A stretch of DNA of 64,000 bases, from NCBI GenBank assembly GCA_029721435.1, contig CM056582.1:37654611-37718610 (forward strand). Reading direction: 5' to 3'. The notes under the pieces were generated by a model that saw only the letters and a list, made by a program, of their open reading frames with translations, was not told the DNA's origin and did not search any database. The position numbers and the translations under genes were made by a program. Source of the DNA: Gymnothorax reevesii. Its lineage: Eukaryota; Chordata; Actinopteri; Anguilliformes; Muraenidae. Shown one piece after another: positions 9,499-22,162 of the stretch (positions within the stretch are counted from its first letter, which is position 1; the number at the start of each line of letters is the position of its first letter).

Positions 9499-12400
9499 AT
9501 CATAGAATTCCACAAAGGTTGGCCAGAATATACAAGCAGCATAGGTAGTTTCACTCAAGTCTGCCCACTCTTTGATGCAATTGTCAGTGCCCTTTTACTA
9601 CAGTGTTTGAATTCTACGGATAGCTTAAGGGAGTGTCAGCAGACTTTTATAATACTATCTTGTATTCACTATTGACACAATAGGGACTTTAAGCAAGGGC
9701 GGATTTTGCGACGGCTACGGCACCCGGATATAGATCTGCACTCCGCTGATCAAGACTGAAGCCGTTGTGCCGGCGTTCTTTGCCGTAGCAGGCTGATCTA
9801 CCATGGGGAAAGAACCAATCTCACGTGGCCACTACAACGCTTGGTTCAGGAGATTGAAAATGTTTTCTATAATTGATTGTGACACACTAAACATTATGTG
9901 TTTCTGTGGACTTTTCACACAGACACAGGATACTGTGTAAATTTCGCTGAGTAAAACCATAGTGAACAATTTTCTGCTGCAGGCTATATTCTCCCCTCAT
10001 CCCAGCATGGCATACGGTACTTAATTTCTCTACCCTGTAAACATCTATATTTACTCACATGTACATTAGTCTTTCTTCTACTGCTGTGCATGAAAAGTAC
10101 ACATATGATGTATATAAATGCACACTCCCATGCACTTTACCATTCATTTACACTCTGATTAGATGTGTGCTTTAATTGTCAAACTTTACGTCTTTTTAAA
10201 ATTGAATTGTTCAAAGTAAAGTTTATTAAAAAGATGCACATTTCTTTTGGTTATGCTCTGTTCCTGTACTTGGCATAATGACAATAAATTTGAATATTGT
10301 AATCAAATATTAACTGTTTCCCATTTCCCCTAAATCTATGACATCTACTCCTTTTGCCAGTGGGAGCAGGACGAATGAGCACTCACACTGAATTAACTAC
10401 TTTGCTGACAAACCCTGATTAAAATCCACTGTTGTTTAAAGTCTCTGCTGGATTTGACAGTGACAGCACCAGCACTTGAGACACTTTTTTCCAGGTGCCA
10501 TAGGCATTGCAAAATCTGCCATTGTTGCTGGTCCAGATGAAATGCACAATTCCAACCACGAAGGGACTCGAACCCTCAGTCTTCTGATCCGAAGTCAGAC
10601 GCCTTATCCATTAGGCCACGTGGTCATTGCATGACAAGGCTGACTCCGAACAGTGAGCTGTGAGAACTGACAGCGGTTGATCAGTGCCATGTCAAATAAC
10701 CGCTGTCATGTTGAGTTAAACAGCCCTGTCATTGAAAAACTCTCATGCTCAATCACTCTCCAGATCCAAACTCAGGTGTTTTGACCGTATGGTCAGGCTG
10801 AGCAATGTTAGCCCCTTGACTGAAGTTTGGTGAGTTTTTTTCTCAGATTTCAGTGTTAGTAACACCAGCAAGATGATATGAAAAAACACCACCATCACAC
10901 AACTATGCAAAGACTCAAGTCCTCAATCTTTTGATCCGGAGTCAGAAAGCTCCTCCATTAGGTGTCCTTTCATATTAGGTGACATCATTGGGGTTCACTT
11001 ATGTTATTCCCTTAAACAAAGCCTTGTGAGTGTTAGTTTCAAGTTTCTGTTGCAGAAACTGTGACCAAGTCGTGTTAACAAGTACCAGCTTAAAAGAAAG
11101 TTTTTGTCTGAGAAACAGCTGGCAAGTGACATTAAAAAGCACCAGCACTAAACAACCATGAATGGTCTCCAACTGTCAGTCTTAATACTTGAGTCAACTA
11201 AATTATCCAATATTTGCCTGATGTATTAGTTCACATGGTCAGGTTGAGTTTTGCTTGTCCCTTGACAGTGGTTTTGTGAGTTTTGTCAAGGTTCTTTCTA
11301 AAACCGCAGCCAGATAACATGAAAAACCACGACCAGAAGACACTTATGAAGGGACTCAGATCCTCAATGTTCTGGCTCAAAGTCAGAAACCTCACCTATT
11401 AGTTTGCTTTCATACATTACTACTACTATGTTACATTCAAAAGCTCTGTTATTGAACAAGGTATGCTCAATTACCTTATCCAAAATCAGGTGCCCTGTGT
11501 ATCGGACCGTAAAAAACAGCTTGCAAGTGATATAAACACAAGTGTCAAACAAGCAAGAAGGGACTACAGTCCTTCGTCTTCAGATCCGTAGTCAGGAATT
11601 TCTCCATTAGGGGCCCTTCATATTAGGTAACATCATATGACTGAATTGCTTTATTGTCATGAAGAAAAGGTTCCAAGTTCTTTAACTGGTTTCTTTTGAC
11701 GAAACAGCTACCAGTTCATATTAACAAGCACCAACTTTAAAGAAAGTTTTTATGTAGGAAATACCGCAAGATACATTAACAAGCACCCCCATGAAACACC
11801 CTTGAAGGTTCTCCAACAATCAATCCGAAGATCAGGGCCATGTTGGAATAGTGTTTTTTGTCACGGAAAGTGGCTAACTTCTAGAAAATGAGCTGGAAGT
11901 GTATACACGGCAGCCATGAGAAGTGTATTCCAGTTTTGTAAATGTAAAGAAAAGGTGCTTCAATGCTTCCTAACGTATCACCTTTGACATAGGGTACACG
12001 AAACCATTCTTCATAAAAACAAAGGTGATAACGCCATCCAGCCATTCAGTGTGGCTGAACCATTTAAAGTGACGACCATCCATACGGGCAATCATAAAAA
12101 ACAAAGGAACGTGATGGGCAAGAATGGCATGATCAAGTTGGCCAGTAAATGCATTGGATTGTCGTAGCAGCACGGTTGTCTTCCTTAGCCGTTTTGAATT
12201 CCCCTTTACACCTCTCCTTTACCTCATGACATTATCCAATTGTGGTTGAAGAAACGTTTATGGACATTAGAGCATATGACGTCATTTTTTGTCTATTCAA
12301 ATTCTGCAGCAAAGTTATATAACTTATCCTTTATATGCCATATGATTAGGTCACACGGTCAGGTTGAATTATACTAGTCCTTTAATTGAAGCCTCATGTT

Positions 12401-12664
12401 TTTTCAGGTTAATTTTTAAGAAACAGCCGTCTACTTTTAAAATGCACACGCGTTAAAGTATTGTTAAGGGTCTCTTTAATCTTCTGAACCAAGGACTGAC
12501 ACCTTATCCATTCGATCACACAGTCAGTTTCCATGATGTCAGCTCCATAGAATTAAAAACAGTAAAATGGACGATGTCATGGAGTTGTGGGGATCTGAAG
12601 GGAGCTTAAAATGGCCACCCTTATTGATAAGTAAGTATTCCTATTGTGACACCTGAAAGGGAAG
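9499..12664 (-). repeat. Array unit 4 (3,166 bp)
   Basis: It carries T at consensus offset 2597 (C elsewhere), a variant shared only with unit 11, 22 kb away. Its tRNA is consensus. Confidence 0.97.
10553..10625 (-). tRNA. tRNA-Arg-TCG: tRNA-Arg (anticodon UCG), unit 4
   Basis: Identical to the consensus cloverleaf, with intact A and B boxes. Confidence 0.96.
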
Positions 12665-15600
12665 ATCATAGAATTCCACAAAGGTTGGCCAGAATATACA
12701 AGCAGCATAGGTAGTTTCACTCAAGTCTGCCCACTCTTTGATGCAATTGTCAGTGCCCTTTTACTACAGTGTTTGAATTCTATGGATAGCTTAAGGGAGT
12801 GTCAGCAGACTTTTATAATACTATCTTGTATTCACTATTGACACAATAGGGACTTTAAGCAAGGGCGGATTTTGCGACGGCTACGGAACCCGGATATAGA
12901 TCTGCACTCCGCTGATCGAGACTGAAGCCGTTGTGCCGGCGTTCTTTGCCGTAGCAGGCTGATCTACCATGGGGAAAGAACCAATCTCATGTGGCCACTA
13001 CAACGCTTGGTTCAGGAGATTGAAAATGTTTTCTATAATTGATTGTGACACACTAAACATTATGTGTTTCAGTGGACTTTTCACACAGACACAGGATACT
13101 GTGTAAATTTCGCTGAGTAAAACCATAGTGAACAATTTTCTGCTGCAGGCTATATTCTCCCCTCATCCCAGCATGGCATACGGTACTTAATTTCTCTACC
13201 CTGTAAACATCTATATTTACTCACATGTACATTAGTCTTTCTTCTACTGCTGTGCATGAAAAGTACACATATGATGTATATAAATGCACACTCCCATGCA
13301 CTTTACCATTCATTTACACTCTGATTAGATGTGTGCTTTAATTGTCAAACTTTACGTCTTTTTAAAATTGAATTGCTCAAAGTAAAGTTTATTTAAAAAA
13401 TGCACATTTCTTTTGGTTATGCTCTGTTCCTGTACTTGGCATAATGACAACAAATTTGAATATTGTAATCAAATATTAACTGTTTCCCATTTCCCCTAAA
13501 TCTATGACATCTACTCCTTTTGCCAGTGGGAGCAGGACGAATGAGCACTCACACTGAATAAACTACTTTGCTGACAAACCCCGATTAAAATCCACTGTTG
13601 TTTAAAGTCTCTGCTGGATTTGACAGTGACAGCACCAGCACTTGAGACACTTTTTTCCAGGTGCCATTGGCATTGCAAAATCTGCCATTGTTGCTGGTCC
13701 AGATGAAATGCACAATTCCAACCACGAAGGGACTCGAACCCTCAGTCTTCTGATCCGAAGTCAGACGCCTTATCCATTAGGCCACGTGGTCATTGCATGA
13801 CAAGGCTGACTCCGAACAGTGAGCTGTGAGAACTGACAGCGGTTGATCAGTGCCATGTCAAATAACCGCTGTCATGTTGAGTTAAACAGCCCTGTCATTG
13901 AAAAACTCTCATGCTCAATCACTCTCCAGATCCAAACTCAGGTGTTTCGACCGTATGGTCAGGCTGAGCAATGTTAGCCCCTTGACTGAAGTTTGGTGAG
14001 TTTTTTTCTCAGATTTCAGTGTTAGTAACACCAGCAAGATGATATGAAAAAACACCACCATCACACAACTATGCAAAGACTCAAGTCCTCAATCTTTTGA
14101 TCCGGAGTCAGAAAGCTCCTCCATTAGGTGTCCTTTCATATTAGGTGACATCATTGGGGTTGACTTATGTTATTCCCTTAAACAAAGCCTTGTGAGTGTT
14201 AGTTTCAAGTTTCTGTTGCAGAAACTGTGACCAAGTCGTGTTAACAAGTACTAGCTTAAAAGAAAGTTTTTGTCTGAGAAACAGCTGGCAAGTGACATTA
14301 AAAAGCACCAGCACTAAACAACCATGAATGGTCTCCAACTGTCAGTCTTAATACTAGAGTGAACTAAATTATCCAATATTTGCCTGATGTATTAGTTCAC
14401 ATGGTCAGGTTGAGTTTTGCTTGTCCCTTGACAGTGGTTTTGTGAGTTTTGTCAAGGTTCTTTCTAAAACCGCAGCCAGATAACATGAAAAACCACGACC
14501 AGAAGACACTTATGAAGGGACTCAGATCCTCAATGTTCTGGCTCAAAGTCAGAAACCTCACCTATTAGTTTGCTTTCATACATTCCTACTACTATGTTAC
14601 ATTCAAAAGCTCTGTTATTGAACAAGGTATGCTCAATTACCTTATCCAAAATCAGGTGCCCTGTGTATCGGACCGTAAAAAACAGCTTGCAAGTGATATA
14701 AACACAAGTGTCAAACAAGCAAGAAGGGACTACAGTCCTTCGTCTTCAGATCCGTAGTCAGGAATTTCTCCATTAGGGGCCCTTCATATTAGGTAACATC
14801 ATATGACTGAATTGCTTTATTGTCATGAAGAAAAGGTTCCAAGTTCTTTAACTGGTTTCTTTTGACGAAACAGCTACCAGTTCAGATGAACAAGCACCAA
14901 CTTTAAAGAAAGTTTTTATGTAGGAAATACCGCAAGATACATTAACAAGCACCCCCATGAAACACCCTTGAAGGTTCTCCAACAATCAATCCGAAGATCA
15001 GGTCCATGTTGGAATAGTGTTTTTTGTCACGGAAAGTGGCTAACTTCTAGAAAATGAGCTGGAAGTGTATACACGGCAGCCATGAGAAGTGTATTCCAGT
15101 TTTGTAAATGTAAAGAAAAGGTGCTTCAATGCTTCCTAACGTATCACCTTTGACATAGGGTACACGAAACCATTCTTCATAAAAACAAAGGTGATAACGC
15201 CATCCAGCCATTCAGTGTGGCTGAACCATTTAAAGTGACGACCATCCATACGGGCAATCACAAAAAACAAAGGAACGTGATGGGCAAGAATGGCATGATC
15301 AAGTTGGCCAGTAAATGCATTGGATTGTCGTAGCAGCACGGTTGTCTTCCTTAGCCGTTTTGAATTCCCCTTTACACCTCTCCTTTACCTCATGACATTA
15401 TCCAATTGTGGTTGAAGAAACGTTTATGGACATTAGAGCATATGACGTCATTTTTTGTCTATTCAAATTCTGCAGCAAAGTTATATAACTTATCCTTTAT
15501 ATGCCATATGATTAGGTCACACGGTCAGGTTGAATTATACTAGTCCTTTAATTGAAGCCTCATGTTTTTTCAGGTTAATTTTTAAGAAACAGCTGTCTAC

Positions 15601-15830
15601 TTTTAAAATGCACACGCGTTAAAGTATTGTTAAGGGTCTCTTTAATCTTCTGAACCAAGGACTGACACCTTATCCATTCGATCACACAGTCAGTTTCCAT
15701 GATGTCAGCTCCATAGAATTAAAAACAGTAAAATGGACGATGTCATGGAGTTGTGGGGATCTGAAGGGAGCTTAAAATGGCCACCCTTATTGATAAGTAA
15801 GTATTCCTATTGTGACACCTGAAAGGGAAG
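12665..15830 (-). repeat. Array unit 5 (3,166 bp)
   Basis: This unit belongs with units 9 and 10 in its first half: T119, C712, C786, A896, T1004 and A1692/G1697. It also has A407 (shared with units 14-21), G254 (shared only with unit 21) and G2221/G2224 (shared with 7, 10, 12). It is a clear mosaic. Confidence 0.97.
13719..13791 (-). tRNA. tRNA-Arg-TCG: tRNA-Arg (anticodon UCG), unit 5
   Basis: Identical to the consensus cloverleaf, in the 5/9/10 flanking haplotype (T at consensus offset 1004). Confidence 0.96.
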
Positions 15831-18800
15831 ATCATAGAATTCCACAAAGGTTGGCCAGAATATACAAGCAGCATAGGTAGTTTCACTCAAGTCTGCCCAC
15901 TCTTTGATGCAATTGTCAGTGCCCTTTTACTACAGTGTTTGAATTCTACGGATAGCTTAAGGGAGTGTCAGCAGACTTTTATAATACTATCTTGTATTCA
16001 CTATTGACACAATAGGGACTTTAAGCAAGGGCGGATTTTGCGACGGCTACGGCACCCGGATATAGATCTGCACTCCGCTGATCAAGACTGAAGCCGTTGT
16101 GCCGGCGTTCTTTGCCGTAGCAGGCTGATCTACCATGGGGAAAGAACCAATCTCACGTGGCCACTACAACGCTTGGTTCAGGAGATTGAAAATGTTTTCT
16201 ATAATTGATTGTGACACACTAAACATTATGTGTTTCTGTGGACTTTTCACACAGACACAGGATACTGTGTAAATTTCGCTGAGTAAAACCATAGTGAACA
16301 ATTTTCTGCTGCAGGCTATATTCTCCCCTCATCCCAGCATGGCATACGGTACTTAATTTCTCTACCCTGTAAACATCTATATTTACTCACATGTACATTA
16401 GTCTTTCTTCTACTGCTGTGCATGAAAAGTACACATATGATGTATATAAATGCACACTTCCATGCACTTTACCATTCATTTACACTCTGATTAGATGTGT
16501 GCTTTAATTGTCAAACTTTACGTCTTTTTAAAATTGAATTGTTCAAAGTAAAGTTTATTAAAAAGATGCACATTTCTTTTGGTTATGCTCTGTTCCTGTA
16601 CTTGGCATAATGACAATAAATTTGAATATTGTAATCAAATATTAACTGTTTCCCATTTCCCCTAAATCTATGACATCTACTCCTTTTGCCAGTGGGAGCA
16701 GGACGAATGAGCACTCACACTGAATTAACTACTTTGCTGACAAACCCTGATTAAAATCCACTGTTGTTTAAAGTCTCTGCTGGATTTGACAGTGACAGCA
16801 CCAGCACTTGAGACACTTTTTTCCAGGTGCCATAGGCATTGCAAAATCTGCCATTGTTGCTGGTCCAGATGAAATGCACAATTCCAACCACGAAGGGACT
16901 CAAACCCTCAGTCTTCTGATCCGAAGTCAGACGCCTTATCCATTAGGCCACGTGGTCATTGCATGACAAGGCTGACTCCGAACAGTGAGCTGTGAGAACT
17001 GACAGCGGTTGATCAGTGCCATGTCAAATAACCGCTGTCATGTTGAGTTAAACAGCCCTGTCATTGAAAAACTCTCATGCTCAATCACTCTCCAGATCCA
17101 AACTCAGGTGTTTCGACCGTATGGTCAGGCTGAGCAATGTTAGCCCCTTGACTGAAGTTTGGTGAGTTTTTTTCTCAGATTTCAGTGTTAGTAACACCAG
17201 CAAGATGATATGAAAAAACACCACCATCACACAACTATGCAAAGACTCAAGTCCTCAATCTTTTGATCCGGAGTCAGAAAGCTCCTCCATTAGGTGTCCT
17301 TTCATATTAGGTGACATCATTGGGGTTGACTTATGTTATTCCCTTAAACAAAGCCTTGTGAGTGTTAGTTTCAAGTTTCTGTTGCAGAAACTGTGACCAA
17401 GTCGTGTTAACAAGTACCAGCTTAAAAGAAAGTTTTTGTCTGAGAAACAGCTGGCAAGTGACATTAAAAAGCACCAGCACTAAACAACCATGAATGGTCT
17501 CCAACTGTCAGTCTTAATACTTGAGTCAACTAAATTATCCAATATTTGCCTGATGTATTAGTTCACATGGTCAGGTTGAGTTTTGCTTGTCCCTTGACAG
17601 TGGTTTTGTGAGTTTTGTCAAGGTTCTTTCTAAAACCGCAGCCAGATAACATGAAAAACCACGACCAGAAGACACTTATGAAGGGACTCAGATCCTCAAT
17701 GTTCTGGCTCAAAGTCAGAAACCTCACCTATTAGTTTGCTTTCATACATTACTACTACTATGTTACATTCAAAAGCTCTGTTATTGAACAAGGTATGCTC
17801 AATTACCTTATCCAAAATCAGGTGCCCTGTGTATCGGACCGTAAAAAACAGCTTGCAAGTGATATAAACACAAGTGTCAAACAAGCAAGAAGGGACTACA
17901 GTCCTTCGTCTTCAGATCCGTAGTCAGGAATTTCTCCATTAGGGGCCCTTCATATTAGGTAACATCATATGACTGAATTGCTTTATTGTCATGAAGAAAA
18001 GGTTCCAAGTTCTTTAACTGGTTTCTTTTGACGAAACAGCTACCAGTTCATATTAACAAGCACCAACTTTAAAGAAAGTTTTTATGTAGGAAATACCGCA
18101 AGATACATTAACAAGCACCCCCATGAAACACCCTTGAAGGTTCTCCAACAATCAATCCGAAGATCAGGGCCATGTTGGAATAGTGTTTTTTGTCACAGAG
18201 AGTGTCTAACTTCTAGAAAATGAGCTGGAAGTGTATACACGGCAGCCATGAGAAGTGTATTCCAGTTTTGTAAATGTAAAGAAAAGGTGCTTCAATGCTT
18301 CCTAACGTATCACCTTTGACATAGGGTACACGAAACCATTCTTCATAAAAACAAAGGTGATAACGCCATCCAGCCATTCAGTGTGGCTGAACCATTTAAA
18401 GTGACGACCATCCATACGGGCAATCACAAAAAACAAAGGAACGTGATGGGCAAGAATGGCATGATCAAGTTGGCCAGTAAATGCATTGGATTGTCGTAGC
18501 AGCACGGTTGTCTTCCTTAGCCGTTTTGAATTCCCCTTTACACCTCTCCTTTACCTCATGACATTATCCAATTGTGGTTGAAGAAACGTTTATGGACATT
18601 AGAGCATATGACGTCATTTTTTGTCTATTCAAATTCTGCAGCAAAGTTATATAACTTATCCTTTATATGCCATATGATTAGGTCACACGGTCAGGTTGAA
18701 TTATACTAGTCCTTTAATTGAAGCCTCATGTTTTTTCAGGTTAATTTTTAAGAAACAGCTGTCTACTTTTAAAATGCACACGCGTTAAAGTATTGTTAAG

Positions 18801-18996
18801 GGTCTCTTTAATCTTCTGAACCAAGGACTGACACCTTATCCATTCGATCACACAGTCAGTTTCCATGATGTCAGCTCCATAGAATTAAAAACAGTAAAAT
18901 GGACGATGTCATGGAGTTGTGGGGATCTGAAGGGAGCTTAAAATGGCCACCCTTATTGATAAGTAAGTATTCCTATTGTGACACCTGAAAGGGAAG
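15831..18996 (-). repeat. Array unit 6 (3,166 bp)
   Basis: It shares the 2366/2368/2375 haplotype with units 1 and 2, but its tRNA has a T-loop change (see the tRNA entry). Confidence 0.97.
16885..16957 (-). tRNA. tRNA-Arg-TCG: tRNA-Arg (UCG) with T-loop C56U change, unit 6
   Basis: The cloverleaf stems and anticodon are consensus, but the T loop reads TTTGAGT. C56 is nearly universal: it pairs with G19 to hold the tRNA elbow, and the same base is a key TFIIIC contact in the B box. Both folding and transcription are probably weakened. Scored as a tRNA by form, with doubtful function. Confidence 0.75.
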
Positions 18997-21900
18997 ATCA
19001 TAGAATTCCACAAAGGTTGGCCAGAATATACAAGCAGCATAGGTAGTTTCACTCAAGTCTGCCCACTCTTTGATGCAATTGTCAGTGCCCTTTTACTACA
19101 GTGTTTGAATTCTACGGATAGCTTAAGGGAGTGTCAGCAGACTTTTATAATACTATCTTGTATTCACTATTGACACAATAGGGACTTTAAGCAAGGGCGG
19201 ATTTTGCGACGGCTACGGCACCCGGATATAGATCTGCACTCCGCTGATCAAGACTGAAGCCGTTGTGCCGGCGTTCTTTGCCGTAGCAGGCTGATCTACC
19301 ATGGGGAAAGAACCAATCTCACGTGGCCACTACAACGCTTGGTTCAGGAGATTGAAAATGTTTTCTATAATTGATTGTGACACACTAAACATTATGTGTT
19401 TCTGTGGACTTTTCACACAGACACAGGATACTGTGTAAATTTCGCTGAGTAAAACCATAGTGAACAATTTTCTGCTGCAGGCTATATTCTCCCCTCATCC
19501 CAGCATGGCATACGGTACTTAATTTCTCTACCCTGTAAACATCTATATTTACTCACATGTACATTAGTCTTTCTTCTACTGCTGTGCATGAAAAGTACAC
19601 ATATGATGTATATAAATGCACACTCCCATGCACTTAACCATTCATTTACACTCTGATTAGATGTGTGCTTTAATTGTCAAACTTTACGTCTTTTTAAAAT
19701 TGAATTGTTCAAAGTAAAGTTTATTAAAAAGATGCACATTTCTTTTGGTTATGCTCTGTTCCTGTACTTGGCATAATGACAATAAATTTGAATATTGTAA
19801 TCAAATATTAACTGTTTCCCATTTCCCCTAAATCTATGACATCTACTCCTTTTGCCAGTGGGAGCAGGACGAATGAGCACTCACACTGAATTAACTACTT
19901 TGCTGACAAACCCTGATTAAAATCCACTGTTGTTTAAAGTCTCTGCTGGATTTGACAGTGACAGCACCAGCACTTGAGACACTTTTTTCCAGGTGCCATA
20001 GGCATTGCAAAATCTGCCATTGTTGCTGGTCCAGATGAAATGCACAATTCCAACCACGAAGGGACTCGAACCCTCAGTCTTCTGATCCTAAGTCAGACGC
20101 CTTATCCATTAGGCCACGTGGTCATTGCATGACAAGGTTGACTCCGAACAGTGAGCTGTGAGAACTGACAGCGGTTGATCAGTGCCATGTCAAATAACCG
20201 CTGTCATGTTGAGTTAAACAGCCCTGTCATTGAAAAACTCTCATGCTCAATCACTCTCCAGATCCAAACTCAGGTGTTTCGACCGTATGGTCAGGCTGAG
20301 CAATGTTAGCCCCTTGACTGAAGTTTGGTGAGTTTTTTTCTCAGATTTCAGTGTTAGTAACACCAGCAAGATGATATGAAAAAACACCACCATCACACAA
20401 CTATGCAAAGACTCAAGTCCTCAATCTTTTGATCCGGAGTCAGAAAGCTCCTCCATTAGGTGTCCTTTCATATTAGGTGACATCATTGGGGTTGACTTAT
20501 GTTATTCCCTTAAACAAAGCCTTGTGAGTGTTAGTTTCAAGTTTCTGTTGCAGAAACTGTGACCAAGTCGTGTTAACAAGTACCAGCTTAAAAGAAAGTT
20601 TTTGTCTGAGAAACAGCTGGCAAGTGACATTAAAAAGCACCAGCACTAAACAACCATGAATGGTCTCCAACTGTCAGTCTTAATACTTGAGTCAACTAAA
20701 TTATCCAATATTTGCCTGATGTATTAGTTCACATGGTCAGGTTGAGTTTTGCTTGTCCCTTGACAGTGGTTTTGTGAGTTTTGTCAAGGTTCTTTCTAAA
20801 ACCGCAGCCAGATAACATGAAAAACCACGACCAGAAGACACTTATGAAGGGACTCAGATCCTCAATGTTCTGGCTCAAAGTCAGAAACCTCACCTATTAG
20901 TTTGCTTTCATACATTACTACTACTATGTTACATTCAAAAGCTCTGTTATTGAACAAGGTATGCTCAATTACCTTATCCAAAATCAGGTGCCCTGTGTAT
21001 CGGACCGTAAAAAACAGCTTGCAAGTGATATAAACACAAGTGTCAAACAAGCAAGAAGGGACTACAGTCCTTCGTCTTCAGATCCGTAGTCAGGAATTTC
21101 TCCATTAGGGGCCCTTCATATTAGGTAACATCATATGACTGAATTGCTTTATTGTCATGAAGAAAAGGTTCCAAGTTCTTTAACTGGTTTCTTTTGACGA
21201 AACAGCTACCAGTTCAGATGAACAAGCACCAACTTTAAAGAAAGTTTTTATGTAGGAAATACCGCAAGATACATTAACAAGCACCCCCATGAAACACCCT
21301 TGAAGGTTCTCCAACAATCAATCCGAAGATCAGGGCCATGTTGGAATAGTGTTTTTTGTCACGGAAAGTGGCTAACTTCTAGAAAATGAGCTGAAAGTGT
21401 ATACACGGCAGCCATGAGAAGTGTATTCCAGTTTTGTAAATGTAAAGAAAAGGTGCTTCAATGCTTCCTAACGTATCACCTTTGACATAGGGTACACGAA
21501 ACCATTCTTCATAAAAACAAAGGTGATAACGCCATCCAGCCATTCAGTGTGGCTGAACCATTTAAAGTGACGACCATCCATACGGGCAATCACAAAAAAC
21601 AAAGGAACGTGATGGGCAAGAATGGCATGATCAAGTTGGCCAGTAAATGCATTGGATTGTCGTAGCAGCACGGTTGTCTTCCTTAGCCGTTTTGAATTCC
21701 CCTTTACACCTCTCCTTTACCTCATGACATTATCCAATTGTGGTTGAAGAAACGTTTATGGACATTAGAGCATATGACGTCATTTTTTGTCTATTCAAAT
21801 TCTGCAGCAAAGTTATATAACTTATCCTTTATATGCCATATGATTAGGTCACACGGTCAGGTTGAATTATACTAGTCCTTTAATTGAAGCCTCATGTTTT

Positions 21901-22162
21901 TTCAGGTTAATTTTCAAGAAACAGCTGTCTACTTTTAAAATGCACACGCGTTAAAGTATTGTTAAGGGTCTCTTTAATCTTCTGAACCAAGGACTGACAC
22001 CTTATCCATTCGATCACACAGTCAGTTTCCATGATGTCAGCTCCATAGAATTAAAAACAGTAAAATGGACGATGTCATGGAGTTGTGGGGATCTGAAGGG
22101 AGCTTAAAATGGCCACCCTTATTGATAAGAAAGTATTCCTATTGTGACACCTGAAAGGGAAG
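18997..22162 (-). repeat. Array unit 7 (3,166 bp)
   Basis: The last third carries G2221/G2224, the CTGAAAG variant near offset 2398, C2919 and A3134. This set recurs in units 10 and 12. The tRNA has an altered anticodon. Confidence 0.97.
20051..20123 (-). tRNA. tRNA-Arg body with UAG anticodon, unit 7
   Basis: One change, C35 to A, makes the anticodon loop CTTAGGA and the anticodon UAG, which reads leucine CUA codons. The rest equals the consensus tRNA-Arg. C35 is a main arginyl-tRNA synthetase identity base. Animal leucyl-tRNA synthetase is known to prefer tRNAs with a long variable arm and A73, both absent here. The product, if made, may be poorly charged, or mischarged with arginine at leucine codons. 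Confidence 0.85.
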
